Source: Kribbella aluminosa (lineage in GTDB: Bacteria > Actinomycetota > Actinomycetes > Propionibacteriales > Kribbellaceae). From it: 64,000 bases of DNA. Below, piece by piece: positions 8,505 through 16,112 of the stretch. How positions within the stretch are numbered: position 1 is the first letter of the stretch; the number at the start of each line of letters is the position of its first letter. The DNA lies in contig NZ_JAGINT010000001.1 in the NCBI RefSeq assembly GCF_017876295.1, positions 2,480,001 to 2,544,000 on the forward strand, written 5' to 3'. A program made the translations under genes and the position numbers. The notes below the pieces were generated by a model. That model was not told where the DNA came from, ran no database searches, and saw only the letters and a list, made by a program, of their open reading frames with translations.

Positions 8505-9319
8505 GGCGCCGCAACCCGAGCCTGCTGGCCGGCGCCGTCATCGTCGGGGTGATCGTGCTGATGGCCCTCGTCTCGTTCGTCTGGACGCCGTACGACGCCA
8601 CCCTCGTCACCCCGGCGTCACGCCTGCTGACACCGTCGTGGTCGCACTGGTTCGGCACCGACAAGTTCGGCCGGGACGTGCTCAGCCAGATCATGGTCGG
8701 TTCCCGTACGACGTTGTTCGTCGGCGTCGTCGCGGTCGGTGTGGCCGCGGTCATCGGCGTACCGCTCGGGATTCTCGCGGCGATGGTGCGCCGCTGGCCG
8801 GGCGAGGTGATCATGCGCGCGAACGACCTGCTGCTCGCGTTCCCGGCGCTGCTGCTGGCGATCATGTTCGGCGCGGTCTTCGGGGCCAGCACGCTGACCG
8901 CGATGGTTGCCATCGGCATCGCTTCGGTGCCGAGCTTCGCGCGGGTGATCCGGAGCGGGGCGTTGCAGGTGATGCGGACGGAGTACGTGCTCGCTGCCCG
9001 TGCCGCGGGGCGCCGGCCGTGGCCGATCGCCGTACGGCATGTGCTGCCGAACGTGACGAGTCTGATCACGGTTCAGGCGTCGGTGTCGTTCGCGATCGCG
9101 GTGCTGGCGGAGGCCGCGCTGTCGTTCCTCGGGTACGGCACGCCGCCGCCGACGCCGTCGTGGGGGCGGATGCTGCAGGAGAGCCAGGAGTTCCTGTTCA
9201 GCGCGCCGCGGCTGGCGATCTTCCCGGGGGTGGCGATCGCGATCGCGGTGCTCGGGTTCAACCTGTTGGGCGACGGTCTGCGCGACCGGTTCGATCCGAA
9301 GCTGGAGGACCGCAGATGA
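8501..9319 (+). CDS. ABC transporter permease, DppC type
   Basis: A 272-residue permease beginning in the DppB stop (ATGA). Typical DppC elements are present: HWFGTDKFGRDVLSQIMVG near residue 47, and the EAA-type loop AARAAGRRPWPIAVRHVLPN near residue 165. About six membrane helices. ATG at 8501 is preferred over the longer upstream frame, which is shadow sequence of dppB. The gap of 76 bp to the next gene, unusual in this otherwise overlapped operon, carries a hairpin. Confidence 0.93.
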   Translation: MRRRNPSLLAGAVIVGVIVLMALVSFVWTPYDATLVTPASRLLTPSWSHWFGTDKFGRDVLSQIMVGSRTTLFVGVVAVGVAAVIGVPLGILAAMVRRWPGEVIMRANDLLLAFPALLLAIMFGAVFGASTLTAMVAIGIASVPSFARVIRSGALQVMRTEYVLAARAAGRRPWPIAVRHVLPNVTSLITVQASVSFAIAVLAEAALSFLGYGTPPPTPSWGRMLQESQEFLFSAPRLAIFPGVAIAIAVLGFNLLGDGLRDRFDPKLEDRR

Positions 9320-9358
9320 AGGAGCGGAGCGAGTTCATCATCCAATGCAGCGAACGCT

Positions 9359-9404
9359 GTCGTTCATCCACGCCCGCAGCGAAGCGAGGACGTGGATGAA
9401 CGAC
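9359..9404. repeat. 14-bp inverted repeat spanning the next gene's start
   Basis: GTCGTTCATCCACG (9359-9372) and CGTGGATGAACGAC (9391-9404) are exact complements around an 18-nt loop. The right arm contains the ATG of the first ATPase gene and the loop contains its likely ribosome site (GCGAGGA). In mRNA the hairpin would bury the start codon. Confidence 0.7.
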
Positions 9405-10349
9405 GTACTGACGGTGCGCGGGTTGTCCGTCTCGGTCCGGGACACGACGCTCGTGGCGGACGTGGACCTGACGGTCGGCGCGGGGGAGCGGGTCGGGCTG
9501 ATCGGGGAGTCCGGCTCGGGAAAGTCGCTGACCGCGCTGAGCATTCTCGGGTTGTTGCCGGAGGACGTCCGGGCCGGCGGTTCGGTCCGGCTGGACGGTG
9601 TCGACCACGAGTTGGTCGGTGCGGACGAACGCCGGATGTCGCGGGTCCGCGGCCGGGACATCGCGATGGTGTTCCAGGAGCCGATGACCGCGCTGAACCC
9701 GACGATGCGGGTCGGTGACCAGATCGCCGAGGCGATGCTCATCCACAAGACTCACGCCAAACCCGCGGCTCGCGCGGCGGCGGCCGACCTGCTGGAGCGG
9801 GTGCAGCTGCCGCCCGAGACGCTCCGGGCGTATCCGCATCAGCTGTCCGGTGGCATGCGGCAACGAGTTGTCCTGGCGCTTGCCCTGGCCAACGATCCGG
9901 CGCTGCTGATCTGCGACGAACCGACGACCGCGCTCGACGTCACGGTCCAGGCGCTCGTCCTCGACCTGATCGTTCGCGGGGTCCTGGATCGCTCGGCCGC
10001 GCTGCTGTTCATCACCCACGACCTCGCCGTCGTCGCCACGGTCTGCGAACGGGTTCTGGTGATGTACGGCGGCCGCGTCGTGGAGGCCGGTCCCGTCGAG
10101 GAGGTCTTCACGCGGCCCCGCCACCGGTACACCGAAGGTCTGCTCGCGGCCTCGGACCTGGAGGCGAACTCCCGGCGGCTGACCACGATCCCCGGCAACG
10201 TGCCACCCGCCGGTCGCTTCCCGTCGGGCTGTGTGTTCCGTACGCGTTGCGCGCACGCCACCGCCCTGTGTGAGGAGAGGCCCGCGTGGACCGGGGCCGA
10301 GGCCGACGGCTTCGCCTGCCACCATCCGGCCGGAGGCACCGATGCCTGA
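9396..10349 (+). CDS. ABC transporter ATPase, DppD type
   Basis: A 317-residue ATPase of the oligopeptide-importer class. Walker A is GESGSGKS near residue 40, the Q-loop is VFQEPMTALNP, the signature is LSGGMRQRV, Walker B is LLICDEPTTALD and the switch His is in FITHDLAVVA. The C-terminal oligopeptide/dipeptide extension carries a four-cysteine pattern (GCVFRTRC, then C in ATALCEE and FACHH) typical of the iron-sulfur-binding tail of DppD/OppD. ATG at 9396 aligns with the family start (MNDVLTVRGL); a start at 9345 would add 17 atypical residues. Confidence 0.93.
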   Translation: MNDVLTVRGLSVSVRDTTLVADVDLTVGAGERVGLIGESGSGKSLTALSILGLLPEDVRAGGSVRLDGVDHELVGADERRMSRVRGRDIAMVFQEPMTALNPTMRVGDQIAEAMLIHKTHAKPAARAAAADLLERVQLPPETLRAYPHQLSGGMRQRVVLALALANDPALLICDEPTTALDVTVQALVLDLIVRGVLDRSAALLFITHDLAVVATVCERVLVMYGGRVVEAGPVEEVFTRPRHRYTEGLLAASDLEANSRRLTTIPGNVPPAGRFPSGCVFRTRCAHATALCEERPAWTGAEADGFACHHPAGGTDA

Positions 10350-11289
10350 ACACGTCCCACCGGCGCACGACCGCGAGCACGACCCAGCGCCACGCCAGCA
10401 CGGCCCGGCGGCACGCCTGCACGGCCCGGCGGCACGCCAGGACGGCCCGGCGCATCCGGAGCCGGTCATCCGCGTGGTCGACCTCGTGCGCGACTACCCC
10501 CGTCCGCGGACGTCACTGGTCAGACCAGCGCCCGTCGTACACGCACTCCGCGGCGTCAGCCTGGAGGTCAAGCACGGCGAGCGGTTCGGCATCGTCGGCG
10601 AGTCCGGCTGCGGCAAGTCCACCCTGCTGCGCATCGTCGCCGCCCTCGACCGCGCGACCTCGGGCCACGTGTTCGTCGAAGGCACCGACATCACCAACCT
10701 CCCGGAGCGCCGGCTGCGGCCGCTCCGCGAGAACCTGCAGCTCGTCTTCCAGGACCCGATGAGCTCGCTCGATCCGCGCATGCGGGTCCGCGACATCATC
10801 GCCGAACCCCTTGTGGTGCAAGGCCATCCGGCCTCCGGTCAGCGGGTCCGCGAGCTGCTCGAAGCCGTCGGTCTGTCCGCCGATGCGGGCGACCGGTACC
10901 CGCACCAGTTCTCCGGCGGGCAGCGGCAGCGGATCTCGATCGCCCGCGCGCTCGCCCCGCGGCCGCGGATCCTGATCGCCGACGAGCCGGTCAGCGCCCT
11001 CGACGTCTCGGTCCGCGCGCAGGTCCTGAACCTGATCTCGGACCTGGTCGACGACCTCGACCTGACCCTGGTGTTCGTCTCGCACGACCTGTCCGTGGTC
11101 AAGCACGTCTGCGATCGCGTGGCGGTGATGAACGCCGGCCAGATCGTCGAGACCGGCTACACCGCGGACGTGTACGCCGCCCCGCAGCATCCGTACACGC
11201 AACGCCTGGTCTCCGCGATCCCGACGCTGCAGCGGGCGCTGTCCGGCGCGACCACCTCCGACCTGCTCGCGAACGGAGATCCAGCATGA
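10342..11289 (+). CDS. ABC transporter ATPase, DppF type
   Basis: A 315-residue ATPase overlapping the previous gene by 8 bp. Walker A is GESGCGKS, the signature is FSGGQRQRIS, Walker B is ILIADEPVSALD and the switch His is in FVSHDLSVV. It works as a heterodimer with the preceding ATPase under the DppB/DppC pore. Odd feature: residues ~1-37 form a hydrophilic His/Pro/Ala-rich extension built partly from a 21-bp tandem repeat. This lies before the usual DppF start (VIRVVDLVRDY), so the true start could be later. Confidence 0.92.
   Translation: MPEHVPPAHDREHDPAPRQHGPAARLHGPAARQDGPAHPEPVIRVVDLVRDYPRPRTSLVRPAPVVHALRGVSLEVKHGERFGIVGESGCGKSTLLRIVAALDRATSGHVFVEGTDITNLPERRLRPLRENLQLVFQDPMSSLDPRMRVRDIIAEPLVVQGHPASGQRVRELLEAVGLSADAGDRYPHQFSGGQRQRISIARALAPRPRILIADEPVSALDVSVRAQVLNLISDLVDDLDLTLVFVSHDLSVVKHVCDRVAVMNAGQIVETGYTADVYAAPQHPYTQRLVSAIPTLQRALSGATTSDLLANGDPA
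10391..10453 (+). repeat. three tandem 21-bp repeats inside the DppF gene
   Basis: Three adjacent 21-bp units at 10391, 10412 and 10433 differ at only a few positions and code for RQHGPAA, RLHGPAA and RQDGPAH. They create a disordered N-terminal tail on the ATPase and probably arose by slippage. Confidence 0.75.
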
Positions 11290-12719
11290 GGTTCCCCGCC
11301 GGCTTGCCGATCGGTGAGTCATGGATCGAGGCACCGGGCGCGACACCGGTGATCTTCCCGTACGACGGTTCGGTCGTCGCGGACGCCCCGGTCGGGGACG
11401 TCGCGATGGCGCGGGCCGCCCTCGACAGCGCGCTCGCCGTACGTGAGACGGTCGGGCGGATGCCGTCGTACCTGCGGCGGAAAGTCCTGCAGGGCGTGCA
11501 TTCCGCGGTACTGGCCGAGCGGGACGCGTTCGTGGACCTGCTGGTGCTGGAGACCGGGAAGCCGCTGGTCGACTGCCGGGTGGAGATCGATCGGACGCTG
11601 CTCACGCTGGAGACGTCGGCCGAGGAGGTCGCGCGGCTGCACGGTGAGACTGTGCCGCTCGACCTCTTGCCGAGCGGTGAAGGGCTGCAGGGGTTCTGGG
11701 TGCGGAAGCCGATCGGCGTGGTGGTCGGGATCACCGGGTTCAACTACCCGTTGTTGCTCGCGGCCCATAAGATCGCGCCGGCGTTCGCGGCCGGCTGCCC
11801 GATCATCGTGAAGCCCGCGCCGCAGACGCCGCTGGCGACGCTCTGGCTCGCACACCTGATGCGCTCGGCGCTGGCCGACGCGGGTGCGCCTTCGACCGCG
11901 TTGCAGGTGGTGACGGGCGGGCGGGAGGTTGGTGCGACGCTGACCACGGACCGGCGGATCGGCGCGGTGTCGTTCACTGGATCGGCCGCCGTCGGGCACC
12001 GGATCGCGCGGGACGCGGCGCCTACCAAGGTACTGCTCGAGCTCGGGTCGAACTCAGCACTGGTCGTTGCCGATGACGCCGATCTGGACGCGGCGGCGGA
12101 CGCGATCGTACGCGGCGGGTACTACGCCTCCGGCCAGGCCTGCATCTCGGTGCAGCGCGTGATCGCGGTCGAGCCGGTGCGAGACGTGTTGCTGGAGAAA
12201 CTCGGTGCTCGGCTCCCCGGTGTGGTCGTCGGTGATCCGCGTGATCCGGAGACGCGGGTGTCCGCGCTGATCAACCCGGCGGCGACGGACCGGGTCCGGC
12301 AGTGGGTCGGCGATGCGGTGCACGCGGGGGCGTCCATCGCGTACGAGGCCCCTGGCGACGTGCTCGGTCCGACGGTCTTGACCGACGTACCGGATGGTCT
12401 GCCGGCGTGGGACGAGGAGATCTTCGGACCGGTGATCGCCGTACGGTCGGTTGCCGATGTGGACAGTGCCCTGCGGGCCGTGAACGAGACGCGGTACGGC
12501 TTGCAGGCGAGTGTGTTCACGTCGTCGCTGGACACCGCGTTCGCGGCGATCGACCGGCTCGACGTCGGGGGAGTGGTGATCAACGACGTCCCCGGGTTCC
12601 GGTCCGACGTGATGCCGTACGGCGGCGTCAAGGACTCCGGCACCGGCCGCGAAGGCCCACGCTTCGCCATCGAAGAACTGACGACGACCCGGATGGCCAT
12701 CATCCGCCCCCGCCCATGA
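11286..12719 (+). CDS. aldehyde dehydrogenase, NAD(P)-dependent
   Basis: A 477-residue ALDH-superfamily enzyme starting in the DppF stop (ATGA). The cofactor lysine lies in IIVKPAPQTPL, the general-base Glu in LLELGSNSAL, and the nucleophile Cys in GYYASGQACIS. The length is normal. It oxidises an aldehyde to an acid in the cytoplasm. Because it is translationally coupled to the importer, its substrate probably derives from the imported compound after further cleavage, perhaps by the amidase and SDR encoded just downstream. I cannot assign a specific aldehyde; the sequence looks closest to the glyceraldehyde-3-phosphate/succinate-semialdehyde type of the broad family. Confidence 0.93.
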   Translation: MRFPAGLPIGESWIEAPGATPVIFPYDGSVVADAPVGDVAMARAALDSALAVRETVGRMPSYLRRKVLQGVHSAVLAERDAFVDLLVLETGKPLVDCRVEIDRTLLTLETSAEEVARLHGETVPLDLLPSGEGLQGFWVRKPIGVVVGITGFNYPLLLAAHKIAPAFAAGCPIIVKPAPQTPLATLWLAHLMRSALADAGAPSTALQVVTGGREVGATLTTDRRIGAVSFTGSAAVGHRIARDAAPTKVLLELGSNSALVVADDADLDAAADAIVRGGYYASGQACISVQRVIAVEPVRDVLLEKLGARLPGVVVGDPRDPETRVSALINPAATDRVRQWVGDAVHAGASIAYEAPGDVLGPTVLTDVPDGLPAWDEEIFGPVIAVRSVADVDSALRAVNETRYGLQASVFTSSLDTAFAAIDRLDVGGVVINDVPGFRSDVMPYGGVKDSGTGREGPRFAIEELTTTRMAIIRPRP

Positions 12720-12731
12720 CCACCAACAGCC

Positions 12732-12792
12732 GACTTTGTGAAGCCACCGCCCATTTCTCGCCGTCGCAAACGGTTGGTGGCTTCACAAGGTC
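12732..12792. repeat. 17-bp inverted repeat between ALDH and SDR genes
   Basis: Arms 12732-12748 (GACTTTGTGAAGCCACC) and 12776-12792 (GGTGGCTTCACAAGGTC) pair with one mismatch around a 27-nt spacer. It fills the only real gap between the importer-ALDH operon and the SDR-amidase pair. There is no T-run, so it may be a regulator site or a processing or partial termination structure. Confidence 0.55.
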
Positions 12793-12816
12793 GGGAGACC
12801 ACGGGAGGTGACGGCG

Positions 12817-13578
12817 ATGGATTATGCGAGGCTCTTCCGGCTCGACGGCAGGCATGCGCTGGTGATCGGCGCGGGCAGTGGGATCGGCCGCTCGAGTGCT
12901 CTGGCGTTGGCGGCCCACGGGGCGCGCGTCACGTGTGCGGATCGGGACCTCACCGCGGCTCGCTCCACCGCCGGGACCGCGTTGGCGGCGTACGAACTGG
13001 ACATCCTGGACGACGCCGCGATCGACCGGGCTGTGGGGGACCTGGATCCAGTCGACGTGCTGGTGTTCACCGCCGCCACGAACGTGCGGAAGCGGATCCT
13101 CGACTACACGGCCGACGAGTTCGATCGGGTCGTGTCGCTGAACCTGCGGGCCTCGTTCCAGCTGGTACGCGCGTTCGGCCGCGGTATGGCGGAGCGCGGG
13201 CGGGGGAGCATCATCGGGTTCAGCTCGATCCGCGCTACGACGGTCGAGCCGGGCCAATCGGTGTACGCGGCAACAAAAGCCGGTCTCGTCCAGTTGCTGC
13301 GGACCGCGGCCGCCGAGCTCGGACCGTCCGGCGTCCGTGCGAACGCGATCGCCCCCGGAGTCGTCGAGACTCCGCTGACCGCACAGATCAAGGCCGACCA
13401 GAGCTGGTACGACGCCTACGCGCAGAAGAGCGCACTCGGCCGCTGGGCGCAGCCGGACGAGCTCGCCGGCGCGGTCGTCTACCTCGCCTCGGACGCGGCA
13501 AGCTTCGTCACCGGCAGCGTCCTCGCCGTCGACGGCGGCTGGACCGCAGTCGACGGCCGCTTCGAACCACCGAACTAG
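12817..13578 (+). CDS. SDR-family oxidoreductase
   Basis: A 253-residue classical short-chain dehydrogenase. The nucleotide-binding glycine motif is IGAGSGIGRS near residue 19, followed by a CADRD segment (the acidic residue suggests NAD preference). The catalytic Ser lies in GFSSIRA and Tyr/Lys in YAATKAG, with the C-terminal FVTGSVLAVDGGW typical of FabG-like enzymes. In place of the common NNAG motif it reads AATN. ATG at 12817 is chosen because GGGAGG is correctly spaced; a GTG at 12808 overlaps that site. It precedes the amidase gene by 8 bp and probably works on the same substrate. Confidence 0.92.
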   Translation: MDYARLFRLDGRHALVIGAGSGIGRSSALALAAHGARVTCADRDLTAARSTAGTALAAYELDILDDAAIDRAVGDLDPVDVLVFTAATNVRKRILDYTADEFDRVVSLNLRASFQLVRAFGRGMAERGRGSIIGFSSIRATTVEPGQSVYAATKAGLVQLLRTAAAELGPSGVRANAIAPGVVETPLTAQIKADQSWYDAYAQKSALGRWAQPDELAGAVVYLASDAASFVTGSVLAVDGGWTAVDGRFEPPN

Positions 13579-13586
13579 GAGGTTGT

Positions 13587-14948
13587 ATGAGTCTCGCCGA
13601 CCTGACTGCTGTCGAACTCCTGGCGATGTACCGCGACGGCTCGGTGTCGCCCGTCGAGGTGATCTCCGATGTCCTCGACCGGGTGTCCGCTCTCGAACCG
13701 CAGCTGTGTGCGCTTTACGCGTTGGACCCCGACGGCGCGCGGGCGGCGGCGCACGAGTCCGAGCAGCGGTGGCGGGACGGTACGGCGGGTGCGCTGGATG
13801 GCGTGCCGGTGACGGTGAAGGAGAACATCGCGACGCGCGGAACGCCCGTACCGCAAGGGACCGCGGCGACCGAGCTGGTACCGGCGGCGGAGGACGCGCC
13901 CGCCGCGGCGCGGTTGCGGGAGGCCGGGGCGGTGATCTTCAGCAAGACGACGATGCCGGAGTACGGGATGTTGTCGTCGGGGGTGTCGACGTTCCACCGG
14001 TTGACGCGGAACCCGTGGGACCTGACGAAGACCGCCGGCGGATCGAGCGCGGGCGCGGCCGCCGCGGGCGCCGCCGGGTACGGGCCGATCCACGTCGGTA
14101 CGGACATCGGCGGGTCGATCCGCCTGCCGTCCGGGTGGTGCGGGCTGGTCGGGCTGAAGCCGACGCACGGGCGGATCGCCGTCGGCAACCCGTACGCCGG
14201 GCGTGCGATCGGGCCGTTGACGCGGACCGCGGGCGACGCGGCGCTGGCGTTGTCGGTGATGTCGGGGTACGACCCGCGCGACTACACGTCGATCCCGCCG
14301 GCCTCGGACGTGTTCGACGTACAGCTGAAGGGCTTGCGGGTCGCGTTGCTGCTCGACGCCGGCGTCGGCCTGCCAGTCGATCCCGAGGTCAGCGCGGCGG
14401 TCTCGGCCACGGCCACGGCACTCGAGCAGGCCGGCGCGGTCGTCGAACCGATCGCCCCGATCATCACCCGCGACATGCTCGACGGCCTCGACCACTTCTG
14501 GCGGATCCGCTCCGCCACCGACATCGCCGCCCTCCCCGAAGAACGCCGCGCCAAGGTGCTACCGCAGATCCGCCAATGGGTCTCGACCGCCACGGACCTC
14601 ACCGCCGCCGACATCTTCCACGGCTACAGCCAGATGTCCGCGATGGCCACAGCCGTCACGAGGGTCTTCACGACGTACGACGTCATCCTGTCGCCGGTCG
14701 CCCCGATCACCGCCTTCCCCGCCGAACTCGCCTACCCGACGGACGACCCCGGCAAGCCGTTCGAACACATCGCCTTCACCGTCCCGTACAACATGTCCCA
14801 CCACCCCGCCACCACCGTCAACGCCGGCTTCTCCCGCGACGGCCTTCCGATCGGCGCCCAACTGGCCGTGCCCCACCACCAGGACCTGACCGCGCTGGCC
14901 CTGGCCGCTCACCTCGACAACCATCAGCGGGCCTGGCCGACAAGCTGA
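13587..14948 (+). CDS. amidase (amidase signature family)
   Basis: A 453-residue amidase-signature hydrolase. The Ser-cisSer-Lys triad is visible: Lys in VTVKENIATRG near residue 77, the cis-Ser in TAGGSSAGAAAAG, and the nucleophile Ser in GTDIGGSIRLPS. It splits a carboxamide to acid plus ammonia or amine. ATG at 13587 is preceded by a perfect AGGAGG. Being last in the importer/ALDH/SDR neighbourhood, it fits intracellular hydrolysis of an imported amide. The family includes GatA-like proteins, but no GatB or GatC partners are nearby, so a catabolic amidase is more likely. Confidence 0.92.
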   Translation: MSLADLTAVELLAMYRDGSVSPVEVISDVLDRVSALEPQLCALYALDPDGARAAAHESEQRWRDGTAGALDGVPVTVKENIATRGTPVPQGTAATELVPAAEDAPAAARLREAGAVIFSKTTMPEYGMLSSGVSTFHRLTRNPWDLTKTAGGSSAGAAAAGAAGYGPIHVGTDIGGSIRLPSGWCGLVGLKPTHGRIAVGNPYAGRAIGPLTRTAGDAALALSVMSGYDPRDYTSIPPASDVFDVQLKGLRVALLLDAGVGLPVDPEVSAAVSATATALEQAGAVVEPIAPIITRDMLDGLDHFWRIRSATDIAALPEERRAKVLPQIRQWVSTATDLTAADIFHGYSQMSAMATAVTRVFTTYDVILSPVAPITAFPAELAYPTDDPGKPFEHIAFTVPYNMSHHPATTVNAGFSRDGLPIGAQLAVPHHQDLTALALAAHLDNHQRAWPTS

Positions 14949-14999
14949 CGCCTCGACACCATCGAGCGGTCTCACAGCCCCGACCGATAGGTTGAAGAG

Positions 15000-15245
15000 A
15001 TGAGTCAACCCGCGTCGACACTGCCCCCGTGCACCAGCTGCGGCGGTCAGCAAATCGGCAACCTGGAAGTCATCAGCCAATACACAGTAGGCATCCACCC
15101 AGCTGGCCGCTCCCTCTGGAAACGCCCGCTGTCCACCCTGAGCGCGGTCGCCTGCCTCAACTGCGGCCTGACAACCTTCTTCGCCGGCCAACTGGACGCC
15201 CTCCGCACCGAGACCCAAAAGAAACCCCAAGACTTCCTCTGGTAA
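15000..15245 (+). CDS. small zinc-ribbon-like hypothetical protein
   Basis: An 81-residue protein with two CxxC knuckles (PPCTSCGG near residue 11 and ACLNCGL near residue 52) that could bind one zinc ion. No other motif. GAAGAG precedes the ATG. Function unknown; it may be a nucleic-acid- or protein-binding adaptor. Confidence 0.7.
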   Translation: MSQPASTLPPCTSCGGQQIGNLEVISQYTVGIHPAGRSLWKRPLSTLSAVACLNCGLTTFFAGQLDALRTETQKKPQDFLW

Positions 15246-15256
15246 CCGATCAGAAG

Positions 15257-15943
15257 CTAACCGCCGACGGCGGCGTCCAGCCGGGCAACAGCTGTCGTCA
15301 CGAAGCGCACGAACGCGGCATCCGTCGTGACGGTCTCGCTGCTGCCTCTGAGCGCGAGGACGGTGCCGCCGCGCACGACGCACGCGGTGTACGTGCCGGA
15401 CTTGAGCTTCGGATCCGCGGGGTCTCCGAACCGCAACACGATCCCGTCCCGCAAGCTTGCCATCGGCAATTGCCGAGCGAATACGTGGAACGTCTCGCCC
15501 TCCATGGTGCCGGCGAGGGTCTGGCACCGCGGCAACATCTCGGCGATCTTCTGCAGCAGCGGAAGCTGCGACGTCGGCCACCACGCAATCACCTCGGTGG
15601 CGTCCGTATCGCCGCCCGGACTGTCTCGCCGGAGGAAGTACTGGCCGCGAACGCTCAGCGTCGGCGCCTCCCGATCACGCAACGGGTCGCGGAGCACCTC
15701 GCAGTCGACCGGGTCGTAGGTGATCGGCACGCGGAGCGTGGGGATCGGGTCGGGCGCAACTCCACCGTCCCAGCCCTTCGGCAGGTCGGCGACCCGAAGC
15801 GCGGCCAGCTTCGCCTGCTCGACGGTGAGCGGCGCGATCGTTGGCGCGGGGCTGGGTGTTGGCGGTGTCGGCTGGGTGGTGCAGGCGGTGAGGGTTAGTA
15901 CGGCGAGGGTTAGTACGGCGAGGGGGGCGAGGCGGCGTGCCAC
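15257..15943 (-). CDS. hypothetical lipoprotein
   Basis: A 228-residue protein with a lipoprotein signal peptide (MARRLAPLAVLTLAVLTLTAC). The hydrophobic core contains a small in-frame duplication (LAVLT twice), visible in the DNA as a repeated TTAGTACGGCGAGGG unit. After a Thr/Pro linker comes a sensor-like soluble domain (LRVADLPKGWDGG, later CQTLAG and YTACVVRGG). GTG start directly after the stop of a 26-codon reading frame. It resembles actinobacterial surface lipoproteins of unknown role; no partner is evident. Confidence 0.75.
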   Translation of the reverse strand: MARRLAPLAVLTLAVLTLTACTTQPTPPTPSPAPTIAPLTVEQAKLAALRVADLPKGWDGGVAPDPIPTLRVPITYDPVDCEVLRDPLRDREAPTLSVRGQYFLRRDSPGGDTDATEVIAWWPTSQLPLLQKIAEMLPRCQTLAGTMEGETFHVFARQLPMASLRDGIVLRFGDPADPKLKSGTYTACVVRGGTVLALRGSSETVTTDAAFVRFVTTAVARLDAAVGG

Positions 15944-16024
15944 CTAGTACTCGCCGTAGATCTGGACCTTGGTGCCGATCGGGGTGTCCTCGAAGATCTG
16001 GTGGATCTTCGTCGCGCTCAACAT
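15944..16024 (-). CDS. 26-residue reading frame upstream of the lipoprotein gene
   Basis: An ATG at 16024 opens 26 codons, beginning MLSATKIHQIF and ending KVQIYGEY, and stops one base before the lipoprotein GTG. GAGGTG lies upstream. The coding strand contains an 8-bp perfect hairpin (CGAAGATC/GATCTTCG, 15991-16011). It may be a translated leader, a very small protein, or the 3' stub of a gene lost when the adjacent integrase element entered. Confidence 0.3.
   Translation of the reverse strand: MLSATKIHQIFEDTPIGTKVQIYGEY
15991..16011. repeat. short perfect hairpin
   Basis: CGAAGATC (15991-15998) and GATCTTCG (16004-16011) are exact complements with a 5-base loop, inside the small reading frame upstream of the lipoprotein gene. 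Confidence 0.5.
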
Positions 16025-16112
16025 GAGAGCACCTCATCACGACGAGGCGATGCTCGGCAAAGCTGCTGAAGCTATGTTGCTTGTAAGGCGTTGTGGGCAG
16101 TCAAGCGCTCGC

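Noticed and set aside
12738..14948. 736-residue single protein covering both SDR and amidase regions
   Set aside because: The first 280 codons are a shadow of the SDR gene; the amidase has its own AGGAGG and ATG at 13587.
13583..14995. 470-codon frame overlapping the amidase gene in another frame
   Set aside because: Arg-rich composition and no domain; the amidase frame carries the full catalytic triad.
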